Part shown: positions 44,470-55,375 of the stretch, in pieces | Layout: every line of letters starts with the position of its first letter | Position numbering within the stretch: the stretch's first letter is position 1 | Source: Pyrenopolyporus hunteri | Lineage: Eukaryota > Ascomycota > Sordariomycetes > Xylariales > Hypoxylaceae | Direction: 5' to 3' | Assembly: GCA_902806595.1 (NCBI GenBank) | Contig: CADCXC010000037.1 | Coordinates: 2,108,001-2,172,000 of the forward strand | DNA: 64,000 bases | The notes under the pieces: generated by a model | The model's database searches: none | What the model saw: the letters and a program-made list of their open reading frames with translations, nothing else | What the model was told of the DNA's origin: nothing | Translations under genes and position numbers: made by a program

Positions 44470-46527
44470 CTTTCCTACAAATGCGGAGGAAATGTGAAAT
44501 CTGGATGATAGTTCAAAAACAAAAAAATTCCACGGGTGGCACGGAACCCTTTATCTAGAGACAGGTCTTCACAAGTTGCGGTCCCAGTGTTGGTAACACT
44601 GGTTAGTGTGCTCGTATAATTAATCGATGCCAACTTGGCCCAGATTTGTGTGCAAATCTAATGGGACGGGCCTTTCTCACGGCCTTGTAGCGAGTGGAGA
44701 TTGACCCTGCAGCGGAATTGATAGATGCATCCTATTCGGACATTGGTAAGGACGTGGACACGTAAGAGTGAGATCGTGTTCTGATTGTACGTGTCTCGCA
44801 TGTTCTCCACGGATTTATATGCCCAACGCCCGCTAATTGGGCGCCTTAACATCGTCGCTAGTTCCACTTCTCCAGTCTCTTCAATATTGTTGGCACAGGG
44901 CTAATGAAGAATTTTGCGTATAGCATCAATCATATTCGCTGGCTAACTACCATTTGCATATACCCTTACAAAGTTGAAGGGTCAATCACGGCTAGATGTC
45001 TGAACTCAACGGTGGATCGTCTCAAAGGCCCCATGTGATCCTGAAATCTGTATGGTACTTCACCATTTACAGAATCCACAGCAACGCATAAGAGTCAAAT
45101 AGTTTCAAACTAAAGCTGCAGTTAGACGCCTTCCTGATTCCAGAACTAGACCCATCGCCTATCCTGTGCGAGACTTTCTATTCAAATATGTTTATGAATA
45201 TTATTTGCCGGCAACTAACTGCGGGAAGCCTAAAAGGGTATCATTGATAATTAGGGGGCAAAGATAGATATCGTGTATGTACTGACGCTAGAGTGCCTAA
45301 TTTAGTGTAAAGAAATGATAGGCTACCGTATCGACATCACATGTATTAGGAATGTGGCTAGATCTGCCCAAGACCTTCGAAGCAGAGGCCCAGAAAGGGG
45401 CGAAGCCTCCCTTATATAGAACTAACATCTGGACACATACCCCTGGGGGTTACCTTAAGACTTGCTGCCATATTATCTAACAATGGGCAAGTATCGATAA
45501 CCTCTATTCCTCAGAATAGTCCACAGTGAGTAGCAGATCCGCAAATAAATCTAGGTACTAGCAAGCGGGTTAGAATATACGGTTCATTACATCGTAAACT
45601 TGGATGATAACTAGATATAATTTGAGGCCCTTTATATTATATAGTCGTGGCTATATAAACATTTAGTGCTGTTATGGCTCTAGATACACCTACAATACGA
45701 GGTTGAAGAAGCTAGAGTAGGTACCTTCGCGAGCTTAGTCGCATGCTAGATTAAACTAGAGATTTGTTGACAGATCGAATTGTTAAGGGTGATATGGATA
45801 AGACTTGGTCTGAATTAACTATGTAGACGATGCTAAGCTAGGTGTCACAAAGAAATTCTCAGACGTCAAAGTCTCTTGTTCCTAGCTGTATTGTTAGTAG
45901 GCATGGGTGTAGGGGACGGACATCGAGGTGAGGTAGGGAAAAAGCTCCTATATCGACGAGTATATCAAATACGCATATAACCATCAGAGGTGGGAGTGCG
46001 CTTCTTTACTCGCATATGGCTGTATTTCCCCGTTGTTCCTACATCAAATCTGTTCAAAAATTTCCAGCTTTTCTTTTTCATCATTCTACAATGAAATACT
46101 CCCATCTTTCAACTCTTCGTGATTAACATCAGCCCATGGCTCATTTTCTGCGATGAGAAATTCACTTCATCAGGACTACTCCTAGGGTAGTTTGATGCCA
46201 AAGGGGAGATCTGCTCGTCCTCTGCCTTAAACCGCAACAGGTGAGTGTGGTCAAGAATAGAAACATAATCGTTCTTACTCCCTGGTACCTCCCTGGAACA
46301 TCCTGCTCGAAGACTGTGACACAAGATCAACATTCCTTCACCCATCACCTTCAAATCAATCCATATCAGTTTCTCTCTTTCTTCAACAAAATCAGTGGCG
46401 TGACATATAACTAGAGTAACGAAAAGTGACAGTACTGAAATATTTGTAAGCAGACACTTTTAAGATCGACCATTACCTGGATCTAACCTATTCCCAGTTC
46501 TGAGGGCATCACCATCGTCAGAACAAG
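44470..46527. other. Gene-poor AT-rich stretch
   Basis: About 2 kb without a supported gene. Much of 44880-45990 is rich in TA, ATA and TATA steps and lacks long open frames on either strand, as in old repeat-induced-point-mutated sequence. I could not identify a parent element. The last 400 bp should be the promoter and leader of the next gene. Confidence 0.35.
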
Positions 46528-47121
46528 ATGTCATCCGAAATACAATACCCCAAGCAACTGGCCTTCCACCAGGATGCGGAGACTTACAAGCCACCATCTA
46601 TAGTCTCTACAAACGTTGACGTCCGAGAATGGACTATATCTCACCCGAAATCATACGAAGCGGAATATGCCGACTGGGGTAGGTCCTACTCAACGATGCC
46701 TCCCTCTACCCAGAAAGCCGCCGTGTTCGTACGAAACCACCCAGATGATTGGCATAGACCCGAGTTCGCGGGACACCTCCTGAAGGAGACAAGGGATCCA
46801 TTCGACGCCAACCGACAGATGCTGATGCTCATGCCGAGGCCTCTTACGGCCTTCATGCCTCTCGAGCAATTCTGGGCAAGCGAGATAGACCTCGAGGACA
46901 TCGCAGACGGCTTACACGTCCTCACGCGCCACGGCCTGCGTAAAATGAACCTCAAGCGCATCACCGACTGGCTGATGGAAGTCGACGACGGGAATAAGGC
47001 GGGCTTAGAGATTCTTGAGAAGGCCAACCAGCAGATGATTTTCTTCGAGGAATTGGGGCCGCTCCGAAGTTATCTTCTCGTTCCGAGATATTCTTCACAC
47101 GGGCGGCGTTATTCCATGTAG
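46528..47121 (+). CDS. Hypothetical protein, 197 residues
   Basis: I do not recognise the family. The single exon has a good start context (ACAAGATGTC), codon use like the neighbouring genes and a mixed alpha-helical composition, so it is probably real. There is no signal peptide or transmembrane segment. Notable features are a DxWHRPEF segment, a Met-rich stretch (QMLMLMPRPLTAFMPL) and a helical C-terminal half (LEDIADGLHVLTRHGLRKMNL, ITDWLMEVDDGNKAGLEILEKANQQM). The protein is soluble and slightly charged. It stands alone between the AT-rich gap and an inverted-repeat element, typical of lineage-specific fungal genes. Confidence 0.6.
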   Translation: MSSEIQYPKQLAFHQDAETYKPPSIVSTNVDVREWTISHPKSYEAEYADWGRSYSTMPPSTQKAAVFVRNHPDDWHRPEFAGHLLKETRDPFDANRQMLMLMPRPLTAFMPLEQFWASEIDLEDIADGLHVLTRHGLRKMNLKRITDWLMEVDDGNKAGLEILEKANQQMIFFEELGPLRSYLLVPRYSSHGRRYSM

Positions 47122-47944
47122 AGGGAAACTGGAAGAACCTCGAGGGATTTGAGATATGATATTTGAAGAGAGACGAAGGAACTCTGTATTTTTGATGGCG
47201 TCCTGCCTAACGGCAGCTGGGCATCGGTGGCGGCTACTTCTGTGAACTAAATGCCTGGAGTTTGGTTCGAGGGAGAGGTTAAGCTGCTACGTGACTGTAA
47301 GGGGAAGCTATTCAGGGGAAAGCCTCGGGGTGGGCTTCTCGTCCTAATTATCGGTTGGCGCGTTCGCCATCATACTTGCAAATAACTCTGCTGTACATAA
47401 TAAGATACCCAGTACATAGGAAAAGTACCTACCAAGGTCTTCGTGCCTCTATTCGCATAACTTTCAAGTTTCTTTCTTCTTTCGGGGGAGTGTTCCTCGG
47501 GAACGGGATGGTCTTTCCTGTGCTTGGCATCGACTTGCCGTTCTAACCCCGGATTGAAGGGCCCCTGTGGGGTCGAGTCTATATAATGTGGGGATCGCTA
47601 TCTACAGCAATTCGTCAAGGGGAGTATGACGTATATATTCTATCAAGAACATTAACATCATTAGCAACATCAACGAGGAGCTTTTTGACGAAGAATATAA
47701 ACGCAATGAATTTAGATTTGTAGAAACTGGCGTGCGCAGTAGCAATACGCGGAGATTTGTCTCCGTGAAGGAGGTCTAGGCGTTAACAACTGAGAGAAGT
47801 ATGATGTAACTACGCGGTACGTTCCTAGATTCTTGACCTCGTAGTTGCATATATCGGCTTACTATATATTTGATACTGGCGAAGGCGATTTGGCTGTGGG
47901 GAACTGACGTTATCTCTCCGATCGCCACATTTATAGGGTAAGCA
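47122..47944. other. Intergenic stretch before the inverted-repeat element
   Basis: It contains the 3' flank of the hypothetical gene and no supported coding frame. A frame on the minus strand crosses into the left arm of the element and is judged spurious. Confidence 0.3.
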
Positions 47945-48610
47945 CACGCCGGACCATAAGCAATTTTTCCGCCAAACCGCCAATTCAAAGAATTTCCAGA
48001 AATTCAAGTTGAAGGGCCCACTTTATTACAGGGGTGCGCTAAAGTTACAGGGCTTATAGGGCTTACAAACCACTAAGTCTCACTATGAATATAGCGCTTA
48101 TAGCGCTTAATACCGCTATAAAACTCGTCGCATAAACCTTACGCGTTTTACACATTTATTACACACTTATTACACTTACGCAACACCACTGAGCCATTTA
48201 AAACCTACCTCTTTCTAAATAGGATTAATTATTAAAGCGATTACTATATTTAATCGCATAGGATTGTCGCTATTCGACAGGTTGTAATTGAATACCTAAT
48301 GCGTACGTAGGTAGGTAGGTAATTGAGTAATACTTCGATACGTACTTTTTGAAGACTGGATTACATAATCGCGAGGTACCTAGGTACAATGAGATGCCCT
48401 GAAGGTAAGGGGAGAATAGCGCTGTAAGCCCTGTAATTACAGGGAGTCAGCTAAAAGCTATCTGATTGGTCAGTTTTATAGTGACCGTATGCGCTGTAGT
48501 CCCCTATAACTTTAGCGTACCCCTGTATTTAAAGTGGGCCCTTCAACTTGAATTTCTGGAAATTCTTTGAATTGGCGGTTTGGCGGAAAATCTTCTTACG
48601 GTCCGGCGTG
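47945..48610. mobile_element. 666-bp inverted-repeat element (MITE-like)
   Basis: The two ends are inverted copies of about 105 bp. Left arm CACGCCGGACC... through CCGCCAAACCGCCAATTC and GGGCCCACTTT at 47945-48050 matches the reverse complement of 48510-48610 with only scattered differences. The interior is AT-rich, lacks any long open frame, and carries subterminal repeats of CAGGGCTTAYAGSGC. This is the structure of a non-autonomous foldback or MITE-type DNA element. Inside the arms, a second pair of ends beginning CAGGGGTGCGCTAAAGT at 48029 and closing at 48525 is flanked by TA on both sides, as for pogo/Fot1-like elements with TA target duplication. The right boundary lies about 190 bp upstream of the SelO start codon. 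No transposase was found in the window. Confidence 0.8.
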
Positions 48611-48802
48611 CAAGCATCATCGGGAATCGCGAATCCATTACCGCATCTCCGCTTCATCATCCTTCATCATCTCTTGGTACTCCAGACAAGGCTATGTAAA
48701 TGATACTTATACTTCTTTTTGAATCTATGACCCTCCTGGATTTTTATATTCCCCCGAAATCCTAGTCCGTCGTGGCCTGGAGAAGCCATTTATACGACCT
48801 TT

Positions 48803-50782
48803 ATGCTTTTTCGTCGCGTCGTGCATCGAAGCCTACCACAGTTACGATTGGCGCAAATGGCGTCCCAATTCTCGACCAACGGCGCATCGACTCCCGCGGC
48901 GAACGCGACCGGCTTATCCATAAACGATATACCAAAGTCATGGACCTTCACTTCCAAGCTCCCTCCCGATCCCCTTTTCCCCACTCCAGCTGATTCGCAC
49001 AAGACACCCCGCGATCAGATCGTTCCCCGGCAAGTCCGGGATGCCCTGTTCACCTGGGTACGCCCCCAGACTGTCGAGAACCCTGAGCTTCTAGCGGTTA
49101 GCCCTGCCGCTATGCGCGACCTCGGCATTAGAGAAGGCGATGAGAAGACCGAGGACTTCGTAGCTACGGTCGCGGGCAACAAGCTGCAGGGTTGGGACGA
49201 AGAGAAGCTAGAAGGCGGTTACCCGTGGGCGCAATGCTACGGCGGCTTTCAATTCGGTCAATGGGCCGGCCAGCTCGGTGATGGACGCGCCATTTCGCTT
49301 TTCGAGACGACGAATCCGAACACGGGCGTGCGCTATGAGCTGCAATTGAAAGGCGCTGGATTAACGCCTTATAGCCGTTTTGCGGACGGGAAGGCTGTTC
49401 TGCGGAGTAGCATCCGCGAATTTGTTGTTAGCGAGGCCCTGAATGCGCTTGGCATCCCGACCACACGGGCTTTGAGCCTGACGCTGCTTCCAGGTGTCAA
49501 AGTACGGCGAGAAATGATCGAACCTGGCGCCATTGTGGCAAGATTCGCGGAATCTTGGCTACGCATTGGCAATTTCGACCTCCTTAGAGCACGAGGTGAT
49601 AGGGACCTCATTCGCAAACTGGCAAACTATGTGGCTGAAGATGTATTCGGAGGCTGGGAAACATTACCTGGTCGCCTCGAAGACCCCGACAAGCCTACGG
49701 AATCAGCTACCCCGAAACGCAACATTCCGGCCGACACTATCGAAGGACCGGCCGAGTCTGCGGAGAATAGGTTCACGCGTTTGTACAGAGAAATCGTGCG
49801 ACGTAACGCGCTCACTGTGGCCAAGTGGCAGGCTTACGGATTTATGAATGGTGTGCTGAATACGGACAATACGTCTCTCTTCGGGTTGAGCATTGACTTC
49901 GGCCCCTTTGCATTTATGGACAACTTCGACCCTAGTTATACCCCTAACCACGATGACTTCATGTTGAGGTATAGCTACCGCAACCAGCCAAGCATCATAT
50001 GGTGGAACCTGGTACGTCTGGGTGAAGCGCTTGGTGAGTTAATGGGCGCTGGATCACGAGTGGATGACCAGAAATTCGTTGAAGACGGCGTAAAAGAAGA
50101 AGACGCAAACGATATCATCCAGAGGGCGGAGAAGCTTATCATGCAAGTCGGCGAAGAATACAAAGCTGTATTCCTGGGTGAGTACAAGAGAGTAATGACG
50201 GCCCGATTCGGATTAAAGAATTACAAGGATAGTGACTTCGACGAGCTCTTCAGCAACATCTTAGACACTATGGAGGCGTCAGAGCTAGACTTCAATCTTT
50301 TCTTCCGCCGTTTGTGCTTGGTTAAAGTTGACGAGCTCGAGACGGAAGAAGCCAGGAAAGATAGGGCTGGCATATTCTTTTATAGCTATGGAGTAACAGG
50401 AATCGGCGGAGAGTCTGAGGGCCGCAAGCGTGTGGGCGAGTGGCTAGGCAAATGGCGGCAACGCATCATCGAAGACTGGGGAGACGGACAAACTATCTCG
50501 GACGAGCAAGACAGAGAAAGAATGCAGGCGATGAAGAAAGTGAACCCCAATTTCATCCCTAGGGGTTGGATCCTGGATGAGGTTATCAAGCGAGTAGAGA
50601 AAGACGGCGAGAGGGATGTCTTGGATAGAATCATGCACATGGCCCTGCATCCCTTCGAGGAGAGATGGGCTGGTCGCACATTCGACGGCAAGGAATACAA
50701 GGGCGATTTAGAGGAAGAGACGAGATGGACGAGAGATGTCCCGAAATTCAGTCGAGCTATGCAGTGTAGTTGTAGCTCATAG
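48803..50782 (+). CDS. FMP40: Protein adenylyltransferase SelO (mitochondrial, Fmp40-like)
   Basis: This is a pseudokinase-fold enzyme that transfers AMP from ATP to protein hydroxyls; the yeast and human relatives are mitochondrial and linked to redox control. A single exon encodes 659 residues. The N terminus is a mitochondrial presequence (MLFRRVVHRSLPQLRLAQ). Hallmarks of the SelO/YdiU (UPF0061) family are YGGFQFGQWAGQLGDGRAISL, ELQLKGAGLTPYSRFADGKAVLRSSIREF, FMNGVLNTDNTSLFGLSIDFGPFAFMD and YRNQPSIIWWNLVRLGEAL. The protein ends in CSCSS, with Cys at the place where animal SelO carries selenocysteine. Length and motif order are as expected and no intron is seen. Its promoter is short and borders an inverted-repeat element. 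Confidence 0.95.
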   Translation: MLFRRVVHRSLPQLRLAQMASQFSTNGASTPAANATGLSINDIPKSWTFTSKLPPDPLFPTPADSHKTPRDQIVPRQVRDALFTWVRPQTVENPELLAVSPAAMRDLGIREGDEKTEDFVATVAGNKLQGWDEEKLEGGYPWAQCYGGFQFGQWAGQLGDGRAISLFETTNPNTGVRYELQLKGAGLTPYSRFADGKAVLRSSIREFVVSEALNALGIPTTRALSLTLLPGVKVRREMIEPGAIVARFAESWLRIGNFDLLRARGDRDLIRKLANYVAEDVFGGWETLPGRLEDPDKPTESATPKRNIPADTIEGPAESAENRFTRLYREIVRRNALTVAKWQAYGFMNGVLNTDNTSLFGLSIDFGPFAFMDNFDPSYTPNHDDFMLRYSYRNQPSIIWWNLVRLGEALGELMGAGSRVDDQKFVEDGVKEEDANDIIQRAEKLIMQVGEEYKAVFLGEYKRVMTARFGLKNYKDSDFDELFSNILDTMEASELDFNLFFRRLCLVKVDELETEEARKDRAGIFFYSYGVTGIGGESEGRKRVGEWLGKWRQRIIEDWGDGQTISDEQDRERMQAMKKVNPNFIPRGWILDEVIKRVEKDGERDVLDRIMHMALHPFEERWAGRTFDGKEYKGDLEEETRWTRDVPKFSRAMQCSCSS

Positions 50783-51237
50783 TTGTGCGGAAGACGTTGG
50801 CTCGGAATATCGTTACGCGCCCATACACACCTAATGCGATCCTGTCGGAAACCTCGACTCTTCTCACAATCTCGGGTTTAGCGGGTATGATCGTTGTTAT
50901 TAAATCCTGTTTTTTGCCTGGTGATCGTGTTGTACTGAATCATCCCAGGCGCATGTGTGACGGGAAATTCTATCTGAACCAATGAATCCTTATATATAGA
51001 TTTGTTGGCGCACCGTTCTGTGCGCCGTTTCGTGTTTAAGCCTCAGTTGTTGCGGCACAGCTGCAGGCACCGAGGAGTCAGCTCTGCGATGCTCCGCCAC
51101 AGTCTTCTCCACCCCATCCGCTATAAGAAACAGGCCCCTCGCTACGAAGCCCCTACATCCCCTCCATTACACTCTTTTGTCTTAGTTCAGCCTTACCCTA
51201 TCCCCTTACTCCAGCGGAAACTCCACCAACCGTCGTC
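50783..51237. other. Intergenic stretch between SelO and the membrane-protein gene
   Basis: It holds the SelO 3' flank and the leader of the next gene. The part from about 51030 is C-rich and pyrimidine-biased. No gene is supported. Confidence 0.3.
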
Positions 51238-52397
51238 ATGGAGGCTATTCGCAACTTGGTGCCGCATGTAGCCCAGCTCATCCACGTAGACGATGTGCAC
51301 GATGTGCTGGGCAAGTTTATGTCGAAGCGGCCTGTTGGGTCCTTATTCACGCGTTCCGAGGAGCAGGTCTGGTCGGGAAAGGAGCTTTTTATGCAGGTTT
51401 TTTTATGCCTCCAGTTCTTATTGATTTTATCAATGGTCCTTGAAGTATGTGGCTCACCAGCCGCCGCTCCCTATCGGAACACTCTTACTAACCGCAGTAG
51501 TTCTCTTACTCCTTGTGCACTCTATTCCCAACCCTGGCAATGGTAGAAGCTAACGCTCCTCCACCATACACTGCTGTCGTTGATGAAGAGGCTACCGTCG
51601 AAGAGGAAGCCGTCGTTGAAAAGGAGACCGGCCAGACTAAAGGGGACGCCGACGAGGAACAGCAGGCCACACCAGTGTTGCCCGTCACGACAAGAGCCAA
51701 AACTATATATCGCCTTCTGAATTCTATAAACGGTAGGAGGTCTGTCTTCCGAGGCCTTCTCTGCTCTATAGTCTACAATATCGTTTTCTTCGCAGCGCTC
51801 TTCGTTCTCTCCATGGTCCTGGCTATGCCCGCCATCATCTCCGTTGTTATCGCATCCCTACTCACTACGCAATTGAGCACTGCTTGGGTTCACATCGTCA
51901 TTTCCGCGCCTAGCCCTAAGCCGTTCTGGCGTCGTCTACCAAGCTTCAAGCTGGCCCTCCGCGCCACCGCGCTCCCTACCCTGACCCTATGCGCCGCTAG
52001 CCAATTCACGCGGATCGTGATTCTAGGCTGGGCCGCCGAGACGCTTGGCGGCGACTTCGCAAAGATGGACCTCCCCAGCTTGGCGCTATTCTTTCTGCTC
52101 GAGGTATTCTCTTCCTTCTGCATCGTGGTCCCCGCCCTGGCCGCCTTGATCCGCGTTCAGGCTTCGCTCTTGCCCGAGGAGGACCGGCCGATCGTTTCGC
52201 TGGACCCCGCGCTGTCGCTGCATGAAGCCGAGGGCAAGGAGTACATGTCCATGCTCGACGCTCTGAAGTCTATGAGCCGTGCGTCTTGGTCCAGGCTTTA
52301 CATACTGTACGCGGATATCTACTTCCTTGGCATTGCGGCATTTATTTCCGTAGGCACCTTTCTGTATTTGTTGGATATTTTCATTCTCTCGTTGTAG
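51238..52397 (+). CDS. Multi-pass membrane protein, fungal, function unknown
   Basis: Two exons (51238-51444 and 51501-52397) around a 56-nt intron with donor GTATGT, branch TACTAAC and acceptor TAG give 367 residues. A soluble N terminus (MEAIRNLVPHVAQLIHVDDV, SKRPVGSLFTRSEEQVW) leads into a hydrophobic segment, then an acidic linker (VVDEEATVEEEAVVEKE). At least four membrane helices follow, including VYNIVFFAALFVLSMVLAM, LALFFLLEVFSSFCIVVPAL and YFLGIAAFISVGTFLYLLDIF. TTQLSTAWVHIVIS and RRLPSFK lie between helices. I do not recognise a characterised family; similar proteins appear in other Sordariomycetes, as far as I recall. The junction is the uncertain part, because another frame across the intron also encodes a hydrophobic, membrane-like sequence. 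Confidence 0.7.
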
Positions 52398-53358
52398 TCT
52401 AGGCGGAGAGACCTACAATGAGCATTCATTTACACATCCGGTTGGTAGAGGTGGGCTGAAAATCGGCATTCACGCTTGAATATTTCTGGAGGTTGATAAG
52501 ACGCAAGTTGCTCATTTAAGATTATGTACATGATGGGCAGAGTCTCGGTGAATTAATTCCTTTACTTTAGCACTGTGTATACCTACATAAAGGCGCATCA
52601 ATTGAAGAAGCCATGTCTCGGATATAGGGTTTGATTCCGTCCCATACTTACTAAATGCATTCGACTGTTTCTTTTTTCCTCTTCAAAATATTTTCTACGT
52701 ACCTTCAGCTACACGCGTCCAAGCATGGACATAAATGACAAATTAGATCATCTGACCTTCTGTGAAATTTCATAATTGGGCAGGTTCTTAGTCTTGCAAG
52801 CCCACGTCTCGCGATGAGACCTCTCTTATATAGGTAATTAAAGAAAAGTTATAAACGCATACGAGGGAGTGGTATAGTGAGGGGAACGTAGCGAAACCCA
52901 CGATAAGGGGTTATAATATGTTACGCGGAGTATTAAGACTGCCTATTGGCTATACGTTGGGTTGGAGCCATCGCCATCGTTGGTGTTGGCAAGCCCGTGG
53001 GGAGGGGCAACTTACACCCATAGGCCTGGTAAGATAGGACCTCAGTCAGGAGGCTGGTCGGGGTCGGAGTCAACATGTAGGGCGATACGGATAGGCACAG
53101 GCTGTGTAACCGCATGCCGCAAGTATACTGGCCTGCCTAACCAGCCAAAAACGCAAATAACAACTTTCGCATCCAACAGATGAAACACACGGCTCGATTC
53201 TTTACTATATGTAGTGGTACTCCTGCTGAATCCTTTCTCCCCTATATTACCTATCCTCTACTACTCAGGCTTTTCGCGTCAATAAAAGAGATAACAGAGT
53301 CCATGATAATTTGGGTTCACTTATCCGCCCTGGCCCTATCTGTCAACCGTTAGTCACG
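52398..53358. other. Intergenic stretch, no supported gene
   Basis: It contains the 3' flank of the membrane-protein gene and the promoter of the ankyrin-repeat gene. No domain-bearing frame is seen. Confidence 0.3.
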
Positions 53359-54950
53359 ATGCACATTTTCGACTTCACCCCGGAACTCGTCGACCGTATA
53401 TTCGAGCAAGTGGCGTATTCTCGCGAGTTGAAGCGATTCATGAGGCTACGTCTCATCAGCCGTTAGTTTTCGAACTCGTTAAGTTTGCACGCCGTCTCTA
53501 ATAACTGCCACTCGTAGGCCGATTCAAATACTTTGTTGACAATACCATATTCCGTCTCCGCCTTCTTGGCATTCCCCGTACGCCCGATGGATGGGCTAGT
53601 CCATCATGTCGGCTAGATGACTGGCGCGCCTTTGTCCTCGAGTATCTGACTTACCAGGCATGGGTTGAGAAAGAACCAAGATCGTTTCGCGGCCGCATTC
53701 GACGTGTCGCTGTGATTATTTCTGAGCAGATCGGTGACAAGGAGGAGGCCGCTATCAAAGCTCGTCTGAAATCGCTGTGCCGTCTCGCTCTTATTTTTCA
53801 TGACAACGATTTTCTAGAGTCCAGTCCGCTATATTCTATGACGTCGCCTTCGCCTCCCGACTGCTTCGATGCAGAGCTGGCGAGAGATATCTGTGTTGCA
53901 GCTGTGTATCTTGGCTATCGATCTCATATCGAGAAGCTTATTTCCCAGGGCTATCAGTTCTGCGACTGGGGAGATGTTAGGGATGTCTCCAGCGATGTCT
54001 TCGGCAGGGCGTATACGGCGGCCATTCTTAGTGGCGACGTATCCATGTTAAACCTTCTTATATCCTCCAACCCGAACTACTGGGCATCCGAAACAGGTAT
54101 ACATCCATTTCTTCAACATGATGCTCTCTATTGGGCCGCTCTTCTGGGTTACAAAGACGTTTTCGACTTCGCGCTCCACAGCGGGTTCATTGACGTCAGG
54201 GAAGAGATCGTCGACAATGACCGGGACTGGGCGTACTACGGACTAATGGAGGCGCTGTTTGTGACTCGAGTTCCGGCAATATACGACCAAGGTGCTTCTA
54301 TGTTTATATCTAAGAGCAGGATATTTGACGGCTGCGGAAGCCCCCTGGCTCGACTCACCACAAAAGCAAGGGAAGGTAATGTAGGTATGGTTAGGTATTT
54401 CCTCAATCAACTCGTCTTGACCAACGGAGAAGCCGGGGTCCCCGGGTTGAAAAGCGACTACGGGGAGTTTCGGCCTCTATTAGAAGCCGTGGAGGGCGGG
54501 AATACGGACATTATCAAGCTACTTCTTGACTGCGGAGCTGACCCAAATATTTTCCCGGTCGTCGATACGGTGCTTATGCGCGCCGTGCGATTTTCAAGGC
54601 TTTCAATGGTTGAAATGCTGCTTGAAGCCGGGGCAAAAGTCAACGAAGGCTACCCTCCGCCTATTGTCTTCGCCGTCTTCAGGGAGGACGTTGGTATGTT
54701 CCACCTACTACGCCAGTACGGCGCCGAGTTAGACACTCCGGAGAGCGGAAACTGGGCTATGGCTGTGGCACAGTTCTATCAGTTGGAATCGATGGTGGAT
54801 GTGCTTGTTCAGGAAGGAGTAGAAAGAGGTGCAATTCTACGTCGTTGCGCTGGGCGCGAAGAAATGTATCAACAGCACCTGTTTCCCTTATTTGAGAGGG
54901 GGTTTCTGTCGCGCGCGGTGGAATATTTGGATGACAACCTCGAGGTTTGA
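53359..54950 (+). CDS. Ankyrin-repeat protein with F-box-like N terminus
   Basis: Two exons (53359-53461 and 53518-54950) around a 56-nt intron give 511 residues. The N terminus MHIFDFTPELVDRIFEQVAYSRELKRFMRLRLISRRFKYFVD resembles a short F-box (LPxELVxxIF...LRLVSRxF), the usual partner-binding module of SCF ubiquitin ligases. The remainder is helical with degenerate ankyrin repeats. The clearest are EFRPLLEAVEGGNTDIIKLLLDCGADPN and TVLMRAVRFSRLSMVEMLLEAGAKVN, with weaker ones from DVSMLNLLISSNP and YKDVFDFALHSGF. F-box plus ankyrin proteins are a large and variable class in filamentous fungi, and their substrates are mostly unknown. The gene has a normal start context (CACGATGCA) and stands alone. 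Confidence 0.83.
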
Positions 54951-55375
54951 AATAGGTCACGCGTAATGTCAAGCGAGGCGGTTAAATTGAGCATGGAGGA
55001 TAGTAGCAGCGATAATCGGGACGGAGCTCCCACAGAAAAATATCACCAACATAATGACCTTCATGGAGTTGGGGCATTGTTCGGATCGGATTGAATGTAC
55101 CTCCCGAAACAATTTTGCGGTCTGTATAAGAATGATAGGTGATAGGTTCGCCTCGATTGTGTTATGATGGATGAGCTGACGCAGTGCTATTTTTCTGGCA
55201 GATGTGCTTCGGCTCGATTCTGTGAATAATCTCATTCCCAAGATTTGCCTGTGAGCGGACTACCTAGTAGCGTCCCTTGTTTTCTCCGACCCTCTGCGAT
55301 ATTAATTATAATATGCTCATTAGATTTCATAAACATGCATTCTTAGAGAATAAGTGACTCCCTACTCACCAGCTC
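54951..55375. other. Convergent intergenic region
   Basis: Presumed 3' UTRs of the ankyrin-repeat and nicotinamidase-like genes. No gene is supported. Confidence 0.3.

Noticed and set aside
47776..48007. Minus-strand frames crossing the left arm of the inverted-repeat element
   Set aside because: They span the element boundary and have no counterpart in the inverted right arm.
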